Assembly (NCBI GenBank): GCA_900543915.1
Contig: UQTB01000009.1
Coordinates: 1-61,374 of the forward strand
Length of the DNA: 61,374 bases
Origin: an uncultured Eubacteriales bacterium
Lineage (GTDB): Bacteria; Bacillota; Clostridia; Christensenellales; Borkfalkiaceae
Direction: 5' to 3'
The notes below the pieces were generated by a model that worked only from the letters and a program-made list of their open reading frames with translations, was not told where the DNA came from and did no database searches. The first letter of the stretch is position 1, and each line of letters starts with the position of its first letter. Shown here one piece after another: positions 17,219-25,243 of this stretch. The translations under genes were made by a program, and so were the position numbers.

Positions 17219-17245
17219 AAAAGGGCGGAGCAATCCGCCCTTTTT
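17219..17245 (+). terminator. Rho-independent terminator of the small membrane peptide gene
   Basis: AAAAGGGCGGA (17219-17229) pairs with TCCGCCCTTTT (17234-17244), GCAA loop, T-run. The A-run on the left gives partial bidirectional capacity. Confidence 0.9.
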
Positions 17246-17478
17246 CGTTTGCGGCGCGTTTGCCGGGAAACAGGCTTATGTATGCGGGCCAGAAGATCCC
17301 GCCCGCCCCCTCGATCTGCGCGCAGGGGGAGCGGAGAAAGGTTCAGAATGGCAATTTCCGATGAAGCGGTAAGAGACAAAAACGCCCTTTTACCGGTGTC
17401 AGGTGCAGCGGCGCTCATCGCAGGCGCGGTTGCTTTCTCGGGAAAGAGAATAGCAACCGCCCAGCAGAAGATTTTATT
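17246..17478 (+). other. Structured non-coding stretch, possible RNA
   Basis: No credible protein. Two strong hairpins precede the terminator at 17479-17506. The first pairs CCGC-CCCCT (303-311 of 17 kb) with AGGGG-GA-GCGG (17324-17334). The second pairs GCGGTTGCT (17426-17434) with AGCAACCGC (17452-17460), extended by TTCTC/GAGAA inside. A short open frame beginning at 17348 runs straight through the terminator and is not believed. I found no clear promoter, so the RNA could be a separate transcript or a 3-prime extension. Confidence 0.35.
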
Positions 17479-17506
17479 GGGGGACGATAAGTCCCCTTTT
17501 TTATTT
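17479..17506 (+). terminator. Rho-independent terminator with no assigned gene
   Basis: GGGGAC (17480-17485), GATAA loop, GTCCCC (17491-17496), then TTTTTTATTTT. Orientation is plus strand only. Confidence 0.8.
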
Positions 17507-17586
17507 TCTTGTAAACGCGACACAGGATCAAGTGTAACGGAAAACGGCGCGGACGGCGGCGTGCTATCATAAAAACGCCGCGGCAA

Positions 17587-17620
17587 GCAAAACCGCCCTG
17601 CCGTCTGGCGGCAGGGCGGG
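17587..17620 (-). terminator. Terminator of the second AraC gene
   Basis: CCGCCCTGCCG (17593-17603) pairs with CGGCAGGGCGG (17609-17619). On the minus strand the stem is followed by TTTTGCTTG, 13 nt beyond the AraC stop codon. Confidence 0.8.
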
Positions 17621-17632
17621 CTGGTAAAAATA

Positions 17633-18526
17633 TCACGGGTTTTCTTTTTCCGGTTCGGAAGCGCCCTTGACCGCTTTGTTGCGCCTGCGGTATTCGGAGG
17701 GCGTCATCAGCCGGTAGCGCTTGAATACGCTCGAAAAGTAGAGCGCGTCCGTGTATCCCACAGAATTGGCGATTTCGTTGATGGGGAGATCTGAGTGCGC
17801 CATCAGGTCGGAGGCCTTCCGGATGCGGAACAGGGTGAGGTATTTCAGGAAGGTGGAGCCGGTCATGTTGTGAAAGGTGCGCGAAAAATAACTCGGGTTC
17901 AGATGCAGCTTTTTGCTGATCGTGGCGAGGGAGATCTCGGGATTCTGATAATTCTTTTCGATATAGGCGACGGCGGAAGCGAGGTAGCTTTTCGTCTGTA
18001 TCATCTTGTCCTTGCTGATGTGCCGTTCCTCCGCAATGTTTGCCATGATGCGGAAGAGCAGGGAGTAGATATACAGCGTGTGCCGCTGGTTGTTCTGACA
18101 GTTTACAAGCTCGGTAAACGTCTCTTTCAATTTGTCGTTTTTATATTGATAAGAGGGGAACTCGCTGGAAAAACCTGCATTTTCGTAAAAGGTTGTCGCG
18201 GCGGTCCCGTTAAAATTGACGTAAATATAGCTCCACGGGTCATTGACGTCCTGATAATAGCGCACTTTCGTTTCGGGCGGAATGATGAAGATCTCGCCCG
18301 CTTCCATCGGATACTCCTGCCCGTTCATCTCCAGAATTCCCTTTCCCGAAAGCACGCAGTGCATGAGATAGTACGGGTAATAGTCGTTTACCACTTTCAG
18401 CGTGGAAGAGAATTTTTCGTACCCGCAGTCGTAAACGGTGACGTTGGAGTAGTCCGTACTGTTCACGTGGTAGTAATAAAAGCTGGATTTCTGCTGAGAA
18501 AGTTTTTCCAAAATATTGCGTGCCAT
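17633..18526 (-). CDS. AraC-family transcriptional regulator
   Basis: 297 residues from the ATG at 18526, supported by AGGGGG eight nt upstream; an in-frame ATG at 18640 lies inside the leader and is rejected. The N-terminal half is an AraC-type cupin sensor (MHCVLSGKGILEMNGQEYPM, then AGEIFIIPPETKVRYYQD). The C-terminal ~100 residues are the DNA-binding domain: ISLATISKKLHLNPSYFSRT and INEIANSVGYTDALYFSSVF with the closing motif MTPSEYRRR. It lies divergent from the 1196-residue surface protein and the Rhs chimera and probably controls them. Its own promoter is near consensus, so it is expected to be made constitutively or to regulate itself. Confidence 0.92.
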   Translation of the reverse strand: MARNILEKLSQQKSSFYYYHVNSTDYSNVTVYDCGYEKFSSTLKVVNDYYPYYLMHCVLSGKGILEMNGQEYPMEAGEIFIIPPETKVRYYQDVNDPWSYIYVNFNGTAATTFYENAGFSSEFPSYQYKNDKLKETFTELVNCQNNQRHTLYIYSLLFRIMANIAEERHISKDKMIQTKSYLASAVAYIEKNYQNPEISLATISKKLHLNPSYFSRTFHNMTGSTFLKYLTLFRIRKASDLMAHSDLPINEIANSVGYTDALYFSSVFKRYRLMTPSEYRRRNKAVKGASEPEKENP

Positions 18527-18620
18527 CGTTTTCCCCCTGCGGCGTGTCTGACAAAATCGTGCGATGCCCCGGCGCAATAACGCCGGTTCCGCGGCGGGCG
18601 GAAACCGCGCCGCCGCGGCT

Positions 18621-18638
18621 GAAATCGCCTGCGATTTC
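18621..18638. promoter_or_regulatory. Inverted repeat in the AraC leader
   Basis: GAAATCGC-CT-GCGATTTC, a perfect 8-bp inverted repeat just downstream of the AraC transcription start. It may be an autoregulatory operator or a leader hairpin. Confidence 0.45.
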
Positions 18639-18656
18639 AAGGTGTTTTCTTATTAG

Positions 18657-18685
18657 ATCATATCATATTTTTTCTTTCATGTCAA
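18657..18685 (-). promoter_or_regulatory. Consensus sigma-A promoter of the second AraC gene
   Basis: Minus strand TTGACA (18685-18680), 17-nt spacer, TATGAT (18662-18657). The leader to the ATG is about 125 nt, unusually long for an AraC gene. Confidence 0.88.
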
Positions 18686-18742
18686 TGGCGGAATATCGTT
18701 TTTTCGGTGCGAAAAGTAAAAAATTTCGATATTCATGTCAAT
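18676..18742 (+). promoter_or_regulatory. Direct repeats TTCATGTCAAT, candidate operators
   Basis: Identical 11-mers at 18676-18686 and 18732-18742, 56 bp apart. The first overlaps the -35 box of the AraC promoter, the second lies just upstream of the -35 box of the surface-protein promoter. The placement suits a regulator controlling both genes; binding is inferred. Confidence 0.4.
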
Positions 18743-18750
18743 ATTCGCTA

Positions 18751-18779
18751 TTTACTTTTGCCCTTGCATGATTTAATAT
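18751..18779 (+). promoter_or_regulatory. Sigma-A promoter of the surface-protein/Rhs operon
   Basis: TTTACT (18751-18756), 17-nt spacer, TAATAT (18774-18779), 53 nt before the start codon. Confidence 0.75.
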
Positions 18780-18831
18780 TTTAGTTAAGAATACGGCAAA
18801 ATGCCCGTAAAACGTTTTAGGAGGAAGTAGA

Positions 18832-21800
18832 ATGAAATCGGTCAGGAAACGGATGGCAGGGTTGACGGCGATCATTATGTCGCTGTTACTCGTTCTGCCG
18901 CTGGTTCTGGAGGCACTGCCGTTCGCGTATGCGGCGGCGTTCGGCTACGAAATGAAGAACGTCCTTTCGGAGACGCCGGATGAGAGAGTGTTTGTCTATG
19001 AATTTGACAAATCTGCGCCTAACAAAATGGGGAAAGAGGCGTTTCTGGTGGCGGGGCCGCACGGCGGCTCGTCCGAGAAAAAGATACTGACGGACGGCTC
19101 CATGTCTTCGTTCAGTACGACGAGCATCACGACGGAGACCGACAATAAAGACAAACGCACCGTCGGCTGGTTCGTGATCGACGCGGGGCAGACGTATCCG
19201 GTCAGCTCTGTCGTGCTCGATCTCTGTCACGACTGGGGCGCCGAAGATCTCGTCGTGCAGCTTTCGGTGGAGGAGACGTTTGCCGATCCTATCACGATTT
19301 TCAACAACGACGTCGACGGCAGCCTCGGGATGGGAAAACCTTTTTCCGCAGACCCGGAAATGAATGAAAACGAGGCGCGTATCATGAACGTAGCGCAGCA
19401 GGGCCGCACGTTTTCCTTTGCTCCCGTAATGGCCCGTTACATTCGCGTGACGGGAAACACCGTGGGCAACGGGCAGACGCAGGGATACACCACTCTGGGA
19501 GAAATAAAAGTGAATTCTCCCGCATACAGCATGACGCCCAAAACGCACAGCGAAGTCGCTCCCGTTACGTTCAGTGCGACGGGCGGAACCTATTCCGACT
19601 TCATCGACATTGCGCTTTCCACCGTCTATGACGACGCCGTGATTTATTACACGACGGACGGCTCCTGCCCGACGGAAAATTCCGCCGTTTATACGGGCAG
19701 GCTGAATCTGGCGTCTCTTCCCAATCCCTGCGCGCTCCGCGCGGTGGCGAAGGTGGACGGAATCATGGGCATTCCGGTGGACGCGGTCTACGAAGTAACG
19801 GCCGAATCGGTAAGCAGCAACGTGGCGCAGGGGAAAACGCCCTATGCCAAAACGCTGGACATGTCCGAAGACCTCTATTTCCAGTCGGATACGCAGAAAG
19901 TGACAGACGGAACCTTCGATACTTCGAGCAACTACCTGGTGTCGAAGCCGGACGGCGGGAACGCAGACCGTACGATCGGCTGGATGATCATTGACTTCGG
20001 GGCGATCTATAGCATTGAATCGGTGCAAGTCAGCTTCTGGCACGATAATCACTTCACGTATGCGGCGATTCAGCTGTCCACCTCGGCAGATTTCTCGACG
20101 GGCGTCACCACGGTCTATTCCAACAGCGAAGAAATCGCCGCCGTGACGACGACGGAAACCGAATGGGCGAACGGGAACGCGCAGGGCAAGAAGTTTGAAC
20201 TGGAAACGCAGGCCGCCGCGCGTTACATCCGCGTGACCGGCCGCCGCAGGGAAGACAACAACAAATATACGATGATCAGTGAGATCGCGGTCAATGCCGC
20301 CGATCTGCAGAACGTCGCCTGGGGCAAGGTCGCGTATGCGAAGACGATGGATATGTCCGAAGATCTCAACTTCGCGCGGGGCAGCGAGACCATCACGGAC
20401 GGCAAGTTTACGACGACTACCAATTACCTGACAAAGGGACAGCCGGGGGAATTCATCGAGGCAGATTATACCAACGGCTGGACGATCATCGATTTCGGCG
20501 CAATTTACAGCATCGAATCCGTTCAGGTAAGCCTTTGGCATGACAATAAATTCACGCATGCGGCCGTTCAGCTCTCCACTTCGGCGGATTTCTCGACGGG
20601 CGTGACGACGATCTATTCCAACAACGACGAGATCGCGCCGAAAACGACTGATGAAACGGCGTGGGCAAACGGCAATGCGAACGGCAAGACGTTCAAACTG
20701 GAAACGCCGGTTGCCGCGCGCTATATCCGCGTGACCGGCCGCCGTCAGCCGGCAAACAGCAAATACTGCATGATCAACGAGATCGTCGTCAATAAAGCGC
20801 TCCGCGCGGAGATTCCCGCGTTCGGGAGCTATATGGTCGAGGCGGCCGATCAGGACGGATTCGAATACGAAAGGAGCCTGACGGCGGCAAACGGAATGAC
20901 GTTCGACGCGATCCTCGCCAAATTGCCTGCGCGCCTGCGCCTTGTCGATTCCAACGACCAGATCGGCGTCTATAACGGCACATGGGTATGCGAATCGTAT
21001 ACAAAGGGCGATGCCGGCGAGACGAGAGAGGGCGATTATCATTTCCGCTTCGTCGTGGAAGAGGGCGTTGAAAATGCGCCCGTCGACCTGTACGGCGTGA
21101 CCGATATCGTCGTCACCGTGGCTGGAGTGGCGGACGTCGGCGATCTGCAGGCCGCGATCGCGGCGGCAGAGGCCAAAACGCAGGCGGATTACACGGCTTC
21201 TTCCTACGCGGCGATGACGGCCGTTCTGACCGAAGCGAAGGCGCTGGCGGACCGCGACGTCAAGTCTCAGGCAGAAGTGGACGCGATGGAGGCGAAACTG
21301 ACCGCCGCAGTCCAAGCGCTGATCGAAAAGGGCGACGTGACCGCGCTGAGAGCGCTCTGCGAATCGCTCGCCGGAAAGAAGGAAACAGATTACACCGCCT
21401 CCAGCTGGAAGCCGTTTGCCGAGGCGATGGCGGCTGCGAAAGCGCTGGTGGACGATCCGGACGACGCCGGAAAGGAAGCGATCGCCGCGGCGAAAGAGAA
21501 ACTGGAAGAGGCGGAGCTCGCCGCGCGGGGAGACGTCGCCGCGCTGAAAGGCGCTTACGAAGCGAATCAGCGGGAGCTCGGCGTCGATTCTGCCGATCGC
21601 AGATACACGAGACAGACCTGGACGGATTATCTCGCCGCCATGGCGGATGCGCTTGCGGTCGTGACCGACAACAGCGATTCCGACCAGACGGCGGTCGACG
21701 CGCTCCTCTCCGCGCTGAACGCAAGCAAGGCCGCGCTCGTCGTGCGGGCGGATACGGCCGAATTTGCGGCAGTCGTCGCGCAGTACCGCGCGGAGGAAAA

Positions 21801-22422
21801 GCAATATTCCAAAGCCAGCTGGGAAGACTTCGCCCTTGTTCTCAGGGATACCGAGAGCGCGCTCAGCGGGGAAGACCTCTCGCAGGAGGAACTGGACAAA
21901 GTGATCGCGGCGTTTGAAGAAGCGGCGGAAAAACTCGTCCGCCTGGGAGACACGGCCAGGCTGAACGCGCTGATCGCGACCGAAGTGGATGTCTCCGCTT
22001 GTACCGCCAAGAGCGTGCTCGCCTACGTGACAGCCCTCGAACAGGCGCGTCTGGTCGCAAACGGCATTTCCTCGGAAACGGAAGTGAACGCCGCGTACGA
22101 CGCCCTGAAAAATGCGATCGACAGCCTGGAAAAACGGGGAGACAAGACCGAACTCAGCGCGCTCCTGGAGGAAGCGAAAGGGTATGAAGTCATCGGAACG
22201 CCCCTTGCGGAGGCAATGAACGCCGCGCGCGACGTGCTGGACGACGCGGATGCCTCCGAACGGGAAGTTTCCGCCGCATACGAAGTGCTCTCTGCCGCGA
22301 TGCAGAACAACAAAGCGGACGACAGCTGCAAGAGCATGCTCGGCGCGGGGAGCATTCTCGCTTCCGCTCTGGCGCTTGCCGCCGCAGTTTTGCTGAAAAA
22401 ACGGTTTTCCGTAAAGAAATAA
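18832..22422 (+). CDS. Large surface protein with F5/8C-like and FIVAR-like repeats and C-terminal anchor
   Basis: 1196 residues, start with AGGAGG. A long signal peptide ends near AYAAAF (residue 37). Order of parts: a discoidin (F5/8 type C)-like domain (about 40-225); a chitobiase C-terminal-like domain (about 240-325, VIYYTTDGSCPTENSAVYTG); two near-identical F5/8C-like repeats (about 330-493 and 494-655, each with TPYAKTLDMSEDL or VAYAKTMDMSEDL and ending YIRVTGRR); a short linker domain; then four to six alpha-helical FIVAR-like repeats (about 765-1150) with the signature YTASSW/YTRQTW. The tail C1166-K-S-M-L-G-A-G-S, hydrophobic span, KKR matches that of the protein at 7782-9848. It should bind carbohydrates at the cell surface; no catalytic domain is visible. 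It is followed 13 nt later by the Rhs chimera. Confidence 0.85.
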   Translation: MKSVRKRMAGLTAIIMSLLLVLPLVLEALPFAYAAAFGYEMKNVLSETPDERVFVYEFDKSAPNKMGKEAFLVAGPHGGSSEKKILTDGSMSSFSTTSITTETDNKDKRTVGWFVIDAGQTYPVSSVVLDLCHDWGAEDLVVQLSVEETFADPITIFNNDVDGSLGMGKPFSADPEMNENEARIMNVAQQGRTFSFAPVMARYIRVTGNTVGNGQTQGYTTLGEIKVNSPAYSMTPKTHSEVAPVTFSATGGTYSDFIDIALSTVYDDAVIYYTTDGSCPTENSAVYTGRLNLASLPNPCALRAVAKVDGIMGIPVDAVYEVTAESVSSNVAQGKTPYAKTLDMSEDLYFQSDTQKVTDGTFDTSSNYLVSKPDGGNADRTIGWMIIDFGAIYSIESVQVSFWHDNHFTYAAIQLSTSADFSTGVTTVYSNSEEIAAVTTTETEWANGNAQGKKFELETQAAARYIRVTGRRREDNNKYTMISEIAVNAADLQNVAWGKVAYAKTMDMSEDLNFARGSETITDGKFTTTTNYLTKGQPGEFIEADYTNGWTIIDFGAIYSIESVQVSLWHDNKFTHAAVQLSTSADFSTGVTTIYSNNDEIAPKTTDETAWANGNANGKTFKLETPVAARYIRVTGRRQPANSKYCMINEIVVNKALRAEIPAFGSYMVEAADQDGFEYERSLTAANGMTFDAILAKLPARLRLVDSNDQIGVYNGTWVCESYTKGDAGETREGDYHFRFVVEEGVENAPVDLYGVTDIVVTVAGVADVGDLQAAIAAAEAKTQADYTASSYAAMTAVLTEAKALADRDVKSQAEVDAMEAKLTAAVQALIEKGDVTALRALCESLAGKKETDYTASSWKPFAEAMAAAKALVDDPDDAGKEAIAAAKEKLEEAELAARGDVAALKGAYEANQRELGVDSADRRYTRQTWTDYLAAMADALAVVTDNSDSDQTAVDALLSALNASKAALVVRADTAEFAAVVAQYRAEEKQYSKASWEDFALVLRDTESALSGEDLSQEELDKVIAAFEEAAEKLVRLGDTARLNALIATEVDVSACTAKSVLAYVTALEQARLVANGISSETEVNAAYDALKNAIDSLEKRGDKTELSALLEEAKGYEVIGTPLAEAMNAARDVLDDADASEREVSAAYEVLSAAMQNNKADDSCKSMLGAGSILASALALAAAVLLKKRFSVKK
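19819..20796 (+). repeat. Tandem F5/8C-coding repeat (two ~490-bp copies)
   Basis: Copy one is 19819-20310 and copy two 20311-20796. Both begin AACGT(G/C)GC and share long near-identical blocks such as the stretch encoding STSADFSTGVTT. High identity indicates a recent internal duplication. Confidence 0.8.
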
Positions 22423-22435
22423 GGAGGATAAGCAG

Positions 22436-25231
22436 ATGAGAAAAAGAACGAAACGATTTGTCACCCTGGGGCTCAGCCTCTGCCTGGCAGCCACTGCGGC
22501 GGGCGCCGCCACTGCCTCTTTTGCGGAAGACGATCTGCAGGGATACAGCGAGACCGCAGTGACGGAGGCGCTGAAAGAAGAGCTGTCTGCATACACGTCG
22601 ACGGATGATTTCGTCATTGCCACCTGGCGCAGTTTCTACAATCCGAAGTACGGCTCCACTTACGATCAGCTGGTAGACCTGAAAAAGACGGGGCACACTC
22701 TGATCATGCACACCGAGCAGTGCGAAGACATCCGTACGGACGACGGCCCCATCGCGGGGGATCACGAATTCTGGAAGACCTTTGACGGTTATGCAAACGA
22801 ATTGGATCTCAAGTATTTTATGAAATTCCGTCCGCAGGATTCCACGGACGTGGAGGGCGATATCGCGTTTGTGAGGGAATCCCTTTCCGATTACTGCGTG
22901 GGCTATTATCTGGGGGATGAACCGCCCGCTTCCAATGTCCCCACCGCGGCGCAGCGCATGCGCGACGTCAAGGCGGCGGATCCCGACCGTTTCCCATATT
23001 TTAACCTCTATCCGAGTTATGCGGGCACGGTGAACCTGGGCGGAACGTACAGCGACTATATCAACCGGTTCGTAGACCTCACGGGGCCGGAAAACATAGA
23101 GTTCCTCTCCATCGACCATTATCCCTTCCGCGACGGATCGGACTCCGCGACCTACTATTCGGATATCGAAGAGGTGCGTAAGGTCGCCTATCAGATTGAA
23201 AACCGCACTTATACGTACAGCTATGACGAATACAATCGATGCACGGGATATACCGGTACGGCGGAGAGCGGCAACTTCAGCGTAAAGAAAACCGGCGAAA
23301 ATACCGTTACCTATTTTGAAAGTCCCAATTCAAGACATACGGAGACGAAGTATGACGAATCCAAACTGATGGCTCCGAGAGTCGAATCAGTCAACGATTT
23401 AGCTGGTCAGTTTTGCGTTGAATGGGGAGAAACGTTTGACAGCGATATCGGGCAAATGTCCTATACTTATGATTCTTTAGGAAGAATCAAAGGGAAAAAG
23501 TTAAGGACAATGAGAAGCGATGATATTGCTGTAGAAAACGAATATCAGACGGGCACATGTCTGAGAAATAAAATAAAGGTAGCATTTAAAGGCGATTATA
23601 GCCGCGAATTTACCTACCGTTACGATGCGAGAGGGCGGATTACGCATGAAAACCCCGCTTCTTCTTCCTCCTCGCCCACCTACACGTATGACGCTGCAGA
23701 CCGCCTGCTCAGCGAAAAAGTCGTCTGGGGAACCAATGTAAGCACGAAGACTTACGAATACAATGCCGACGGGAGCATCAAGTCCGAACAGACTTCGGGC
23801 AATGCGAAAATCGGTTATACCTATGATAAGGGGCGCCTCGTCAAGCGCGGCGAAAAAACGTATGCGTACGACAATATCGGCAACTGCACCGACTTTGCGG
23901 GAACGGCGCTCAAATGGCATAGGGGAACGCTCTTAAAACAGTACGGGGCGGACGTAAAGTACGCGTACGACAGTCAGGGAGTGCGGTTCCGAAAGCAAGT
24001 GGGAGATGTAACGACGACTTATTTCCACGACGGAGCGAAGATCATAGATGAACTGCGCGGGAAAACCAGAATACAGTATCTGTATGATGCAGAAGAAGTC
24101 ATCGGATTCAAGGCACAGTCTTTTTATTATTACTTTGTGAAAGATGCTCAGAGCAACGTGCGATCTGTCCTTCAATTCAGCAACGTAGGGCATCAGCCGA
24201 AAGAAGTAGCGCGATACGACTACGACGCCTGGGGAAACGCAATGGTTACGGCGGTCGGCGACGAGAAGATTGACGGGATCAGTGTGGCGGAATTCAACCC
24301 GATCCGCTGGAAGAGCCAGTATTACGATACGGAGAGCGGCTTGTATTATATCAACGGAAGATATTACAGCCCTATGACCAAGCAGTATCTGAGCGGAGCA
24401 AACGTCGAGAGCACAATGCTGAACGCTGCCGCAATATACAGTTTATGTTTATATTCGTTTACATTGACAAACCCGGTGAACATGGGATATAATGGATATA
24501 CAAGCGAAACGAATCGGCCGCTGGTATATGATCCGCCGGAGCTGAACGCGTGGGAGAAGTTCTGGCAGGGTACGCTGGGGAAAATCATAGCGGGAGTGCT
24601 GGCGTTGGCGGCGATTGTGCTCAGCGCGGTGACGGGGCAAATCGAAGCAGTTTTGATTACTGCAGCAGTGACGGTAGGTTCGCTGACAATTTTTGCAGCG
24701 ATAGCCGGGTATCAGAGCAGTTTAAGGGGAAAAGGATTCTGGCGAGGGTTCGAGCAGTATATCTGCGGAGAATGGGCGCAGGAAGTGGCAATCACGGCAC
24801 TGCTGGTAATCGTCAGCATAGGAATCAGCGCCATTGCGGCAGGTACAGCCAAATCCGGCAGTACCCAGGCTCCGGCAAATGTTTCCCAAGAAACGACGAA
24901 TCTGAAACCGTATGAGCTTGATCCCAGGAGCATAGAATTGGCTAAACAAGGCGATCCGTCTTGGAGTACATTCAGAAAACGCGTCTGGCAAAACGAAGCT
25001 AAATTGAGACCCGAATTGTATGGAAAAGATAATGTTCGGTTGATGTCAAAAGGGCTAGCGCCTATAGTAAACGGCAAATCAATGCACCTGCACCACGTAA
25101 TCGGGAAAGCGAACGATATGTATACGGTGGTAAAAATGACGCAGCCACAGCACATATTATTCCATAAGACATTCGGATATCATGTGAATGCGGCGTGGAG
25201 CTGGGAAACGCTGATAAAATTTATGGGCTAG
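22436..25231 (+). CDS. Chimeric secreted protein: glycosidase-like N-terminus, Rhs/YD-repeat shell, C-terminal HNH-type toxin
   Basis: 931 residues, ribosome site AAGGAGG. Signal peptide ends near SFA-EDD (residue 31). Residues about 55-255 read like the first half of a TIM-barrel glycoside hydrolase (FVIATWRSFYNP, KYFMKFRPQD, a DEP motif in GYYLGDEPPA, FLSIDHYPFR). The barrel stops abruptly at EVRKVAYQ and the frame continues into YD repeats (YTYSYDEYNRCTGY, YTYDSLGRIKGK, FTYRYDARGRITHE, YTYDAADRLLSE). The Rhs core signature DTESGLYYINGRYYSP lies near residue 645. Two hydrophobic segments (about 710-800) follow, then a variable tip of ~110 residues carrying HLHHVIGK (from residue 884) with further histidines downstream, typical of HNH/Endo VII nuclease toxins. 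GC content falls in the tip. It is co-transcribed with the upstream surface protein; the next gene is the probable immunity protein. Confidence 0.85.
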   Translation: MRKRTKRFVTLGLSLCLAATAAGAATASFAEDDLQGYSETAVTEALKEELSAYTSTDDFVIATWRSFYNPKYGSTYDQLVDLKKTGHTLIMHTEQCEDIRTDDGPIAGDHEFWKTFDGYANELDLKYFMKFRPQDSTDVEGDIAFVRESLSDYCVGYYLGDEPPASNVPTAAQRMRDVKAADPDRFPYFNLYPSYAGTVNLGGTYSDYINRFVDLTGPENIEFLSIDHYPFRDGSDSATYYSDIEEVRKVAYQIENRTYTYSYDEYNRCTGYTGTAESGNFSVKKTGENTVTYFESPNSRHTETKYDESKLMAPRVESVNDLAGQFCVEWGETFDSDIGQMSYTYDSLGRIKGKKLRTMRSDDIAVENEYQTGTCLRNKIKVAFKGDYSREFTYRYDARGRITHENPASSSSSPTYTYDAADRLLSEKVVWGTNVSTKTYEYNADGSIKSEQTSGNAKIGYTYDKGRLVKRGEKTYAYDNIGNCTDFAGTALKWHRGTLLKQYGADVKYAYDSQGVRFRKQVGDVTTTYFHDGAKIIDELRGKTRIQYLYDAEEVIGFKAQSFYYYFVKDAQSNVRSVLQFSNVGHQPKEVARYDYDAWGNAMVTAVGDEKIDGISVAEFNPIRWKSQYYDTESGLYYINGRYYSPMTKQYLSGANVESTMLNAAAIYSLCLYSFTLTNPVNMGYNGYTSETNRPLVYDPPELNAWEKFWQGTLGKIIAGVLALAAIVLSAVTGQIEAVLITAAVTVGSLTIFAAIAGYQSSLRGKGFWRGFEQYICGEWAQEVAITALLVIVSIGISAIAAGTAKSGSTQAPANVSQETTNLKPYELDPRSIELAKQGDPSWSTFRKRVWQNEAKLRPELYGKDNVRLMSKGLAPIVNGKSMHLHHVIGKANDMYTVVKMTQPQHILFHKTFGYHVNAAWSWETLIKFMG

Positions 25232-25243
25232 GAGGAGAGAAAA

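Noticed and set aside
17048..17572. A 174-codon plus frame across 17.0-17.6 kb
   Set aside because: It begins in the -35 box, crosses two terminators and overlaps the small peptide frame; no homology-like pattern.
18886..22623. A 1245-codon open frame on the minus strand over the surface-protein gene
   Set aside because: It mirrors the GC-rich coding strand, has no ribosome site and an arginine-rich composition; the plus frame has a signal peptide, domain repeats and an anchor.
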